DNA from: Arhodomonas sp051195215
GTDB taxonomy: Bacteria; Pseudomonadota; Gammaproteobacteria; Nitrococcales; Nitrococcaceae
DNA: 64,000 nucleotides
Direction: 5' to 3'
Assembly: GCF_051195215.1 (NCBI RefSeq)
Contig: NZ_JBNAZM010000007.1
Coordinates: forward strand, 86,073 to 150,072
The notes beneath the pieces are model-generated. The model had not been told where the DNA came from and searched no databases. It saw only the letters and a list, made by a program, of their open reading frames with translations. The translations under genes and the position numbers were made by a program. Shown here piece by piece: positions 40,727-47,354 of this stretch. Positions within the stretch are counted from its first letter, which is position 1, and every line of letters starts with the position of its first letter.

Positions 40727-41350
40727 CTATTTCAAAGGGCAGTGCTCTTCTTCAATGATGACAACCGGGTGCCCAGCGTCACGGTTTTGTATGGCTGCCT
40801 CAATCTTGCGGCCGTGGCTTGTGTGTGCCCAGTCGCGGCTCGCGAGGCCACCTATCACCAGGTAGTCGAGGTCCTGCGTAACGTTCTTACGGGGCTCGCC
40901 GCCGCGCTCCGCAATGGCTGCTTCCACCTTCCGACGCGGGCCGTAGATGAACTTCCCCGTGCAGCAGAAGCTGCACCCCGCGAACGCGATGTCGCCGGAC
41001 GCCTGCTCCGCTTCGGTCCGGTTGGAGAGACCGGAAACCACGCCCTGGGAGAGATCTATGCCGGCCATCTCCGCCAGCGTCTCGGCCAGGTCCTGCGCTT
41101 CCTCATCGGTAACAACGCCGTCGGCCAGCACGGCGTTTACCCGCTCGCCGATGACGTTGCCGGGCCAGCGGTCAAGCACAATGGCGTTGTCGCGCAGCCA
41201 GGCGTCGAGGAACACGACTTCCTGCTCGTTCAGGCGTTGGTCGGCGATGAGACCCTTGCAGATCCCGAGCAGTGACTCGGTGGCCTTCTTCAGGTTGGCG
41301 CGGTAGTTGACGGCCTGAATCGGTTGGGCGTCGTCATCGAAGAGCGACAT
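40727..41350 (-). CDS. TerB-like + BRCT domain protein
   Basis: 207-residue protein. Residues 1-105 are helical and resemble TerB/EF-hand-like domains (LLGICKGLIADQRLNEQEV, LADGVVTDEEAQDLAETLAEM). Residues about 121-207 are a BRCT domain (FAGCSFCCTGKFIYGPRRK, ERGGEPRKNVTQDLDYLVIG). No ligase or nuclease motif is present. BRCT proteins of this type are seen on prophages and plasmids without a firm role. It lies 49 bp after cI on the same strand and is likely expressed in the lysogen. Confidence 0.8.
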   Translation of the reverse strand: MSLFDDDAQPIQAVNYRANLKKATESLLGICKGLIADQRLNEQEVVFLDAWLRDNAIVLDRWPGNVIGERVNAVLADGVVTDEEAQDLAETLAEMAGIDLSQGVVSGLSNRTEAEQASGDIAFAGCSFCCTGKFIYGPRRKVEAAIAERGGEPRKNVTQDLDYLVIGGLASRDWAHTSHGRKIEAAIQNRDAGHPVVIIEEEHCPLK

Positions 41351-41399
41351 GCTGCATCCTCCCTGTTGCGGTTCGTCATGACTCCTGTTGGCGCGTTAG

Positions 41400-42176
41400 C
41401 TACGAAACCCCGCCGGCCCGCCAGACCACGCGCCCGATCACTTGGACCTGCCCGTCGAGATGCTCGGGCGGTATCACTTCCTCGGGGTACTTCGCGCTGT
41501 TGTCAGAGCGCACGATAAGGGCGCCGTCGTAGCGGCGAAATAGGCGCTTGATGCGCAGCTCGCCGCCGTAGCGAAGCACGTAGACCAAGCCATCCACGAC
41601 CTCCGTCTGTCCCAGGTCGACCATCAGCGAGTCACCGTCATGAATCGTCGGTTCCATGCTGTCGCCGGACGCACCGACGATGACGAGATTGTGCCGCTTC
41701 AGGCCCTCGCGCTTGATCCAGCTCGTCGTAAACGCGAGAGGCGGTGCCTGTTCTTCTTCAAAGATCAGCGCTCCCTCGCCAGCAGAGGGCTTTACACGGC
41801 GTCGCTCCACGAGGACGTACTGGTCCTGTGGAAGGTCCTCCGGGTTCTCCCATGTGATGATAGGAGCAACTGGGCCGGCTGCTTCTGACGTCTGTGCCTT
41901 CGCGCTGGCATCTTGCTGCCAACTGCCTTCCGGCCATAGATCTGAAGACGGGTCAATCTCCGTTGGGTGGACCCCAAGTAACCTGGCGAACTGTAGGGTC
42001 GCCTTGGGATTCAGTGGGATTCGCCCGTTGAGGTATTGCCCAACGGCACCCTGTGTCATACCCATGCGTTCGCCCGCACTTTCCTGTGTCAGGCCCAATG
42101 AGTGCCTTTTACGGTCCCACAGCTGACGCAGGCGTCGCGCCGCTTCGCGCTGGTCGGGGCTCAGTGTGCGTGCCAT
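41400..42176 (-). CDS. CI-type phage repressor (XRE + S24 peptidase)
   Basis: 258-residue lysogeny repressor. The N-terminal helix-turn-helix is LTQESAGERMGMTQGAVGQYLNG. The C-terminal LexA/S24 autoprotease has the catalytic Ser in GASGDSMEPT and Lys in GELRIKRLF; an Ala-Gly in KPSAGEG is a plausible self-cleavage site. It should bind the 17-bp operators at O_L and O_R and be inactivated by RecA during the SOS response. ATG 42176 or 42182 is possible; neither has a strong ribosome site. Confidence 0.9.
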   Translation of the reverse strand: MARTLSPDQREAARRLRQLWDRKRHSLGLTQESAGERMGMTQGAVGQYLNGRIPLNPKATLQFARLLGVHPTEIDPSSDLWPEGSWQQDASAKAQTSEAAGPVAPIITWENPEDLPQDQYVLVERRRVKPSAGEGALIFEEEQAPPLAFTTSWIKREGLKRHNLVIVGASGDSMEPTIHDGDSLMVDLGQTEVVDGLVYVLRYGGELRIKRLFRRYDGALIVRSDNSAKYPEEVIPPEHLDGQVQVIGRVVWRAGGVS

Positions 42177-42186
42177 CACCATAAAG

Positions 42187-42203
42187 TAATAGCGTCCCTT
42201 ATA
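42187..42203. promoter_or_regulatory. Operator O_R3
   Basis: TAATAGCGTCCCTTATA carries one perfect half-site (TAATAGC) and one degraded half. Its centre (42195) is 24 bp from O_R2. It overlaps the likely -10 box of the repressor promoter on the minus strand, as in lambda P_RM. Confidence 0.65.
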
Positions 42204-42210
42204 AATTCTC

Positions 42211-42227
42211 CATGAGCGCCACTATTG
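42211..42227. promoter_or_regulatory. Operator O_R2
   Basis: Read on the minus strand, CAATAGTGGCGCTCATG follows the same pattern as O_L2 (CAATAGCCATGCTAATA). Its centre (42219) is 24 and 25 bp from its neighbours. It touches the -35 box of P_R. Confidence 0.7.
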
Positions 42228-42253
42228 ATATGTGGTAGTAGCACAGCTATTAT
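42225..42253 (+). promoter_or_regulatory. Promoter P_R (rightward early)
   Basis: TTGATA (42225-42230), exactly 17 bp, TATTAT (42248-42253). O_R1 covers the -10 box and O_R2 reaches the -35. The predicted start is at or next to the first base of the cro ATG (42261), so the cro transcript should lack a leader. Confidence 0.8.
42236..42252. promoter_or_regulatory. Operator O_R1
   Basis: TAGTAGCACAGCTATTA is a near-perfect palindrome (one mismatch in the arms) over the P_R -10 region. It is the best match to the consensus TARTAGC-N3-GCTAYTA deduced from the five sites. Confidence 0.8.
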
Positions 42254-42260
42254 TTCCGCC

Positions 42261-42524
42261 ATGGATCTACATACGTGGCTGTGCCAGCCCAAGAACACCC
42301 AGTCGGGGCTGGCAGAGAAGATCACACGACTGGGGTATCGGCGAGTCACGCAGGGAGCCGTCAGTCAGTGGCTGCGCAATGGCGTGCCGCCTATCCGATG
42401 CCGCCAGATCGAGTATGCGACCGGCGGCGCCGTCACGGCGGAAGAGCTCCGCCCGGACGTCTTCGGCCCATCGCCAGACACCATCGAATGCAGCCGCTCC
42501 CACGAGCGGGACGCAGCGGCATAG
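42261..42524 (+). CDS. Cro-like early regulator
   Basis: 87-residue protein with a YdaS/Cro-type helix-turn-helix (GLAEKITRLGYRRVTQGAVSQWLRNGVPP) followed by IEYATGGAVTAEELRPDVF, a common ending of this family. Divergent from cI across the operator region. ATG at 42261 has no Shine-Dalgarno and sits at the predicted transcription start. It should lower early transcription and oppose CI. Confidence 0.85.
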   Translation: MDLHTWLCQPKNTQSGLAEKITRLGYRRVTQGAVSQWLRNGVPPIRCRQIEYATGGAVTAEELRPDVFGPSPDTIECSRSHERDAAA

Positions 42525-42611
42525 CCGAGCCAGATGCGACTGATGGTCGCATGCGCCCGCGAGGCGCGGGCGCTCCTTACAGGTAGAGGGCTGCGGGCCC
42601 AGGAGGGAGAC

Positions 42612-42929
42612 GTGCCCACGTGGAACATCAAGAAAGCGCAAGCCGAGAAACTGCGTGCCGAGGCAGCGTTGATGAATGACCGGGCGGAGAGGTTGGAGAA
42701 CGCGGCCGCCGCCGAGGCGGCAAATCCCTACCTCGGTGATGACTACACCCGCGAGGGCTGCACCGCCTCGATCGATGTTACCCGCGCCGGCTACGTGCTT
42801 TCGGTCTTCGATCCAATGGGTTTGTGCATTGAGCGCTACGCCGCGGTGGGAACGCCGGCGGCCATTGGCCAGATGTTGCGCGAGTGGTGCGCGGGCCGTC
42901 CGCCGACGTTGCCGCGCACCCGGGGGTAG
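42612..42929 (+). CDS. Small phage protein, unknown
   Basis: 105-residue protein with a Lys/Ala/Glu-rich helical N-terminus (TWNIKKAQAEKLRAEAALMNDRAERL) and a globular end. GTG at 42612 follows AGGAGGGAGAC; an in-frame ATG at 42534 is less likely. It sits where lambda has cII, but no CII-like helix-turn-helix is visible. Confidence 0.6.
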   Translation: MPTWNIKKAQAEKLRAEAALMNDRAERLENAAAAEAANPYLGDDYTREGCTASIDVTRAGYVLSVFDPMGLCIERYAAVGTPAAIGQMLREWCAGRPPTLPRTRG

Positions 42930-43008
42930 AGACCCGAAGGATCGACTGTCAGCTCGCAGAGCTCGACTGGTACGCGCGATGGGCCAACTGCCGGCCCAGG
43001 GAGTATCC

Positions 43009-43452
43009 ATGACACCCAAGCAGTACAGGGCGCGCTGCCTCCAGACAAAAGCACTCTGGAAGCTGGCGAAGGCGGACGAGCTGGCGCCAGTGACGCCAGA
43101 GGTTCGCGAGGCGATGGCGGCGCTCAGAAGCCGCCTATGGGAGCAGCGCGGGCAGGAATTGCGCGAGTGGCACGAGACGGGCACGCCCGTTTGGCTATGC
43201 GCCGAAGAAGACGCGGGGTGGTTGCGCCGCGCCGCGATCACGGCGTGGCGCGCGTCCATGCGAATGGTTACGGATGTTCTTGGCGTATTTGGGCTAGGAC
43301 TGAGCTCGCACGTTTTACCGCCCCATCCCAACTTTCTCCATCTGTGTAGAGGAAGGCCGTCAGGTCCGTTGCACCGAGCGTCTCGGTCATCTTCGCCAGC
43401 AGCTGATCGGGGTCGTCCGCCGCGGCAAAGCGCTCCGAGAGAAGCGCGGTAA
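43009..43452 (+). CDS. Small phage protein, 3' half overlapped by an antisense gene
   Basis: The reading is 147 residues, beginning MTPKQYRARCLQTKALWKLAK with the helical GQELREWHETGTPVWLCAEED. Residues beyond about 85 lie opposite a well-supported minus-strand gene and look like antisense translation (Pro/Arg/Ser-rich), so the gene may be truncated or frameshifted near 43260. Start ATG 43009 follows CAGGGAGTATCC. Unknown function. Confidence 0.45.
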   Translation: MTPKQYRARCLQTKALWKLAKADELAPVTPEVREAMAALRSRLWEQRGQELREWHETGTPVWLCAEEDAGWLRRAAITAWRASMRMVTDVLGVFGLGLSSHVLPPHPNFLHLCRGRPSGPLHRASRSSSPAADRGRPPRQSAPREAR

Positions 43453-43501
43453 CTAGCGCGTAGAGCGTGAGCGTCTCCGGGGGATATTTCACTTTGATCA
43501 T
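43268..43501 (-). CDS. Antisense small phage protein in the right operon
   Basis: 77-residue protein (MIKVKYPPETLTLYALVTALLSERFAAADD, quoted in part: YPPETLTLYALVTALL) with a normal amino-acid composition. ATG 43501 is preceded by a near-consensus AAAGGAGG at 7 nt. It runs against the surrounding rightward early operon. It may be a separately controlled regulator; no family recognised. Confidence 0.6.
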   Translation of the reverse strand: MIKVKYPPETLTLYALVTALLSERFAAADDPDQLLAKMTETLGATDLTAFLYTDGESWDGAVKRASSVLAQIRQEHP

Positions 43502-43602
43502 GAGGGGCCTCCTTTGCCTCGTTGGTATGTGTCGCAGCAACCAGCGTACCCATGGGATGTGCCCCTCTCCAGTCATCAGCCTCACAACCAGGAGAGTAGG
43601 GA

Positions 43603-44223
43603 GTGACGGAGAGCAGCACCACGTCCACCGCAGGACAGCCGCAGACCATCATCGCCGCGCTGCGACTTCATACGCAGCGGATGATCGAGACCACACAGCT
43701 CAGCCGCACCCAGTTCGCGCGGCGCTTGGCCGAGGCCCTTGAGGCAGCGCCCGAGGAAGTAACGCGGATTCCGAACCCATCCACGGCCAATAGCGCAGAT
43801 CAGTACGACCGGCTGCTGGATAGCCTCATCAAGCGTGTGGGGCGCTGGATCACCGGCGAGAACCTGCCGCCCGCCGACGTCCTCGACCACTGGATCGAGA
43901 GTCTCGACGAGCCGTTCCGCTCGGACTGCCGGGCCGACATCACCCGGATGATGGGGAGCTACTACGCCGAGCGGCGGGCGAGGGGGCCGGCGGGTGATTT
44001 CCAGTCAGCGGGCTCCCTTTACGAAGACTTCGGCGCGATCAGCACCGACCTCGCTGTCCTTCTGCGCGATCACGTGATCGACGAGCACGACCTGCCCGCA
44101 ATTCCGGAGACCCGCGAGCACATCGCGCAAATGATCGGCCACCTGGAGTCGATGGATCGGCGTCTGCATGAGGTGGAGCAGGGGGCCGGGACGGAGGGGC
44201 GTAGGCTCAGGGTGGCGAAATGA
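43603..44223 (+). CDS. Phage early protein, unknown
   Basis: 206-residue, largely helical acidic protein. A helix-turn-helix-like stretch near the start (MIETTQLSRTQFARRLAEAL) hints at DNA binding, but the rest (LPPADVLDHWIESLDEPFRSDCRADITRMM) matches nothing I know. GTG 43603 follows AGGAGAGTAGGGA. Its stop overlaps the next small gene in ATGA. Being upstream of the replication genes, it could be a regulator. Confidence 0.6.
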   Translation: MTESSTTSTAGQPQTIIAALRLHTQRMIETTQLSRTQFARRLAEALEAAPEEVTRIPNPSTANSADQYDRLLDSLIKRVGRWITGENLPPADVLDHWIESLDEPFRSDCRADITRMMGSYYAERRARGPAGDFQSAGSLYEDFGAISTDLAVLLRDHVIDEHDLPAIPETREHIAQMIGHLESMDRRLHEVEQGAGTEGRRLRVAK

Positions 44224-44369
44224 GCCCTGCCTGGCGCCGTGCTTACCGTCAGTCGCACCGAATTGGCCGCAGTCAGCGCAAACGACAGAGCGTGCGCGCG
44301 TGGGCCGATGACGTGCGCGAAGCACTCGGGCACCCGAGACGTGAGGAGCGCAAGAGGCGTGCTGCGTAA
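44220..44369 (+). CDS. Very basic 49-residue protein
   Basis: Small reading between two genes, coupled on both sides: its ATG overlaps the upstream stop (ATGA) and its TAA overlaps the initiator gene start (TAATG). The product is rich in Arg and His (AWRRAYRQSHRIGRSQRKRQ). It probably binds nucleic acid or acts mainly as a translational bridge. Confidence 0.55.
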   Translation: MSPAWRRAYRQSHRIGRSQRKRQSVRAWADDVREALGHPRREERKRRAA

Positions 44370-45244
44370 TGCCGGCGATCCGTCTCACCGACGACGAGTG
44401 GGTAGCGCTCGCCGACGAGCCACCGGAGCTGAGCAAGGTCTACGCGGGGCTCAAGCGCCGCATGGACTTCGAGAGCTGCGTTGTGGGGCTCACCTGCCGG
44501 ATATCGGAGCAGACGGTGCGTGAGCTACTGAGCACTCCATCAGCGCCCGGGCGCAAGGCTGTGACGGCAACTCGCAAAAAGGTCCGGTACGCGGTCGACG
44601 CACTTGTGCGCCTTGGACTGCTCGAACCCCAGCCGGCGCTGGGGTCATTCGTTTTCGGCTTTCCGTACGCGATGGCGGATCAATCTGAGCGAAACAGGTG
44701 GGGCCAAGGTAGGGCCAAGGTAGGGCCAGAGGTAGGGCCGCAGGAAGGGCCATACAACAAGGCCGGAATTTCGCCGAATGACAGTGACTTAGGCGATGGC
44801 GCGCAAGCAAGCAGGGCCAAAGGCGGGCACGTAGGTGAATCAGAGGTTGTTTCGAGGTGGGGCCAACCTCCTGAGTCCGGTATCCGTTCTCCTTCCCCTG
44901 ACGGGGAAGAGGCATCCGCCGCGCCTGCCGGCGCACCGGATTGCCCCCATCAGGCAATCATCGAGCTCTACCACCAGATACTGCCGACCAACCCGCCGGT
45001 GAAGACCTGGAATGACAACCGAAAGAAGTATCTGCGCGCTCGCTGGCGGGAGGACGAAAAGCGCCAACGCCTGGAGTACTGGGAGCGGTTCTTTCGCTTC
45101 ATTGCCGAGGAGTGCCCGTTCCTGACCGGGCAGAAGGAAGGAACTCGCGGCCCGTTCACGCCGAGCCTTGAGTGGCTCGTGAGGCCCAGCAACTTCGCCA
45201 AGATCATCGAGGGGCAGTACCGGGAGAAGAAGCATGCAGCGTGA
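44369..45244 (+). CDS. Phage replication initiator (lambda O-like)
   Basis: 291-residue protein with lambda-O architecture. An N-terminal winged helix region (about 20-95: YAGLKRRMDFESCVVGLTCR, RKKVRYAVDALVRLGLL) is followed by a low-complexity linker encoded by repeated DNA, and a C-terminal helicase-loader domain with NRKKYLRARWRED, FFRFIAEECPFLTG and EWLVRPSNFAKIIEGQY. It should bind the iterons located in its own gene and bring in the DnaB helicase encoded next. ATG 44369 is part of TAATG. Confidence 0.85.
   Translation: MPAIRLTDDEWVALADEPPELSKVYAGLKRRMDFESCVVGLTCRISEQTVRELLSTPSAPGRKAVTATRKKVRYAVDALVRLGLLEPQPALGSFVFGFPYAMADQSERNRWGQGRAKVGPEVGPQEGPYNKAGISPNDSDLGDGAQASRAKGGHVGESEVVSRWGQPPESGIRSPSPDGEEASAAPAGAPDCPHQAIIELYHQILPTNPPVKTWNDNRKKYLRARWREDEKRQRLEYWERFFRFIAEECPFLTGQKEGTRGPFTPSLEWLVRPSNFAKIIEGQYREKKHAA
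44696..44865 (+). repeat. Iteron array, probable phage replication origin inside the initiator gene
   Basis: Five copies of AGGTAGGGCCA or single-base variants start at 44696, 44707, 44718, 44730 and 44742, that is 11-12 bp apart (one helical turn). A sixth copy, AGGTGGGGCCA, is at 44855-44865. Between them lies an A/T-richer segment (44753-44800). The layout is like lambda ori within gene O. In the protein this encodes the Gly/Val/Lys-rich linker. Confidence 0.8.
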
Positions 45245-46625
45245 AGTTCCCCCGCACAGCATCCCAGCCGAGCAAGCAGTCATTGGCGGCCTGCTGATCG
45301 ATACCGGCGCCATCAGCCAGGTGGCGGACGTCCTGCGCCCTGCGGACTTCTATCAAGCGCGTCACCGCGAGGCGTTCACCGCGGCGCTCGCCGTGGATGG
45401 GCAGGGCGAGGATGTGGACCTGCTCACCGTTCTTGAAGCGCTGCGTCAAGCCGGCACGCTCGATGAAGCTGGCGGCAAGGAGTATCTCGGACAGCTCGCC
45501 CGTGACACGCCCAGCGCCGTGAACATCCGCGCCTATGCCGAGATCGTGCGTGACCGCGCCGTAGAGCGCGAGCTCATCCAGGCCGGGCGCAGCTTCGAGC
45601 GCATTGTGCAGGAACCCGGCGGCGTCGGCGTGAAGCTTGACCGGGCGCAACAGGCGGTGCTCGACATCGGCCGGGAAACCGGTGGCGGTCCGGCCCTGGT
45701 GCGTGAATCGATGCCCGCTTGGGTCAACCAGATGGACGAGCGCGCCAACAAAACCGGCGATATCACGGGCATTCCCACGGGCTACTTGGACGTGGATCGA
45801 CTGCTGGGTGGTCTGGAGCGCGGCGCCCTGATCATCGTGGCGGGCAGGCCCTCAATGGGAAAGACGGCCATCGCGCTCTGCATGGGCGGCAACATCGCCG
45901 ATGCCGGGCATACGGTGGCCGTATTCAGCATGGAGATGCCCACCGATCAGCTCATTGACCGCCAGGTGTCGAGCCGCAGCGGCGTGCCGCTGAACGAGAT
46001 CCGATCCGGTCGGCTGGCGGACAACGGCTGGCGCCGCATCACAGATGCCTCCACCGAGGTGACCAGCCTGCCCTTGGTAATCGACGACTCGGGCGTGCTG
46101 ACGGTCACCGACGTGCGCGCCAGGGCGCGTCGCATCAAGCAGCGCCATGGCCTTGGCCTGATCCTCATCGATTACCTGCAGCTCATGAGCGGCCGCGGCG
46201 AAAACCGCAACCTCGAGGTCAGCGAGATCAGCCGCGGCCTCAAGCAGCTGGCGAAGGAGCTGAACGTGCCGGTGATCGCGCTCTCCCAGCTCAACCGTAG
46301 CCTCGAAAACCGCCCGGACAAACGCCCCCGCATGTCCGATTTGCGCGAGAGCGGTTCGCTGGAGCAGGACGCCGACGTCATCGCCTTCGTCTACCGGGAT
46401 GAGGTCTACAACGAGGACAGCCCGGACAAGGGAACCGCCGAGTTCATCATCGGCAAGCAGCGCAACGGCCCGACCGGAACCGTTCGACTGATCTACGAGG
46501 GTGAGTGCACCCGATTCCACGACTGCACACCGGAGGCGTACGACGAGGTGCGGCGTCGCAACATTGCGCGCCAAGAGGCGGCCCAGCGCGAGGCCGAGCA
46601 GGAATCCGGGTGCAAGTACCTGTGA
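45234..46625 (+). CDS. dnaB: Replicative DNA helicase DnaB (phage copy)
   Basis: 463-residue hexameric helicase. The N-terminal DnaB domain (IPAEQAVIGGLLID, LRPADFYQARHREAF) leads to the RecA-like motor with Walker A GRPSMGKTA (about 205-213), Walker B LILIDYLQLM, the EMP motif (FSMEMPTDQL) and the arginine-finger region KQRNGPTGTVRL. The phage therefore brings its own helicase rather than a lambda P loader. ATG overlaps the initiator gene end by 11 bp. Confidence 0.95.
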   Translation: MQREVPPHSIPAEQAVIGGLLIDTGAISQVADVLRPADFYQARHREAFTAALAVDGQGEDVDLLTVLEALRQAGTLDEAGGKEYLGQLARDTPSAVNIRAYAEIVRDRAVERELIQAGRSFERIVQEPGGVGVKLDRAQQAVLDIGRETGGGPALVRESMPAWVNQMDERANKTGDITGIPTGYLDVDRLLGGLERGALIIVAGRPSMGKTAIALCMGGNIADAGHTVAVFSMEMPTDQLIDRQVSSRSGVPLNEIRSGRLADNGWRRITDASTEVTSLPLVIDDSGVLTVTDVRARARRIKQRHGLGLILIDYLQLMSGRGENRNLEVSEISRGLKQLAKELNVPVIALSQLNRSLENRPDKRPRMSDLRESGSLEQDADVIAFVYRDEVYNEDSPDKGTAEFIIGKQRNGPTGTVRLIYEGECTRFHDCTPEAYDEVRRRNIARQEAAQREAEQESGCKYL

Positions 46626-46701
46626 GGTCTGAGGGCATGAGCGAACACCAATGGCACACCGGCACGATGCTGATCCCCTGCGGCCAGTCCCGACAGGGCG
46701 A

Positions 46702-46872
46702 ATGGACCCGGACTACCTCCGGGACTGCCTGGCACGCGATGTGGTGGCCCGCGCCGACGGAGACCCGGAGTACGTCCGGGCTTGGATCGCTCGATGGCGA
46801 TCACGACACGGGGGCCGGTCTGCCGACGATCTGCGCGAGCGGTGCCGGAGAGAGTGGCGAGCCCGAGGGTGA
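46702..46872 (+). CDS. Small Arg-rich phage protein
   Basis: 56-residue protein (MDPDYLRDCLARDVVARADG..., YVRAWIARWRSRHGGRSADDL). ATG 46702 follows CAGGGCGA. Similar short DUF7696-like ORFs occur after phage helicase genes. An overlapping frame beginning at ATG 46637 reads a Trp/Ser-rich peptide and is considered less likely. Confidence 0.5.
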   Translation: MDPDYLRDCLARDVVARADGDPEYVRAWIARWRSRHGGRSADDLRERCRREWRARG

Positions 46873-46897
46873 TCGCCTGGAGTTTGGGAGGGCAGTG

Positions 46898-46999
46898 ATG
46901 GCAACTCAAATCGACATGCTCGCCGAGACACCGGCGAGTCGCGCGACGGACCCGGTGAGCTCGGCAGCGGCAGGGAGGGCGGCGTATGCAACCGAATGA
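46898..46999 (+). CDS. 33-residue peptide
   Basis: ATG 46898, preceded by GGGAGGGCAGTG, encodes MATQIDMLAETPASRATDPV and a short Ala-rich end. Phage early operons often encode such peptides; the good ribosome site is the main support. It overlaps the next gene start by 14 bp. Confidence 0.4.
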   Translation: MATQIDMLAETPASRATDPVSSAAAGRAAYATE

Positions 47000-47354
47000 A
47001 CGGTTTCGGGAGATGCCGGAATACCCGGGGTATCTGGTCGGGGCTGACGGCTCGATGGTGCGCGCTATCCGCGGTGAAGTCTGGAAGCATCTCCCGATGC
47101 CTGATTACTCAAGGCGCGTAGATCCGCCGCGCCGGTTCCCGCCCGATCACAACGTGGGCAGCAAGCACGGCATGGCCAAGATCGATGAGGACACCGCGGC
47201 GGAGATCAAGCGATGCCTGGGCGGCGGCGAGAGCGGGGCATCGATTAGTCGGAGATTCGGCGTTAGCCCGTCCACCGTGTCGCGCATCAGGCGCGGTGAA
47301 GGGTGGAAGCATGTGCGGCCGGTAGCCGTGGCGGAGCTTGGGGAGGTGGCTTGA
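46986..47354 (+). CDS. NUMOD4-motif + helix-turn-helix protein without nuclease domain
   Basis: 122-residue protein. The first part (EMPEYPGYLVGADGSMVRAI) is a NUMOD4 motif, the DNA-binding module of HNH homing endonucleases. The second (IDEDTAAEIKRCLGGGESGA, SISRRFGVSPSTVSRIRRGEGW) is a resolvase-like helix-turn-helix. No HNH catalytic core separates them. It may be a domesticated regulator derived from a homing enzyme or a deletion form. Its stop overlaps the methyltransferase start. Confidence 0.75.
   Translation: MQPNERFREMPEYPGYLVGADGSMVRAIRGEVWKHLPMPDYSRRVDPPRRFPPDHNVGSKHGMAKIDEDTAAEIKRCLGGGESGASISRRFGVSPSTVSRIRRGEGWKHVRPVAVAELGEVA

Noticed and set aside
46637..46897. Open frame beginning MSEHQWHTGTMLIPCG in the region after dnaB
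   Set aside because: The overlapping frame at 46702 has more natural composition and a stop that fits the next gene; the first frame is Trp/Thr/Ser-rich and probably a shadow.
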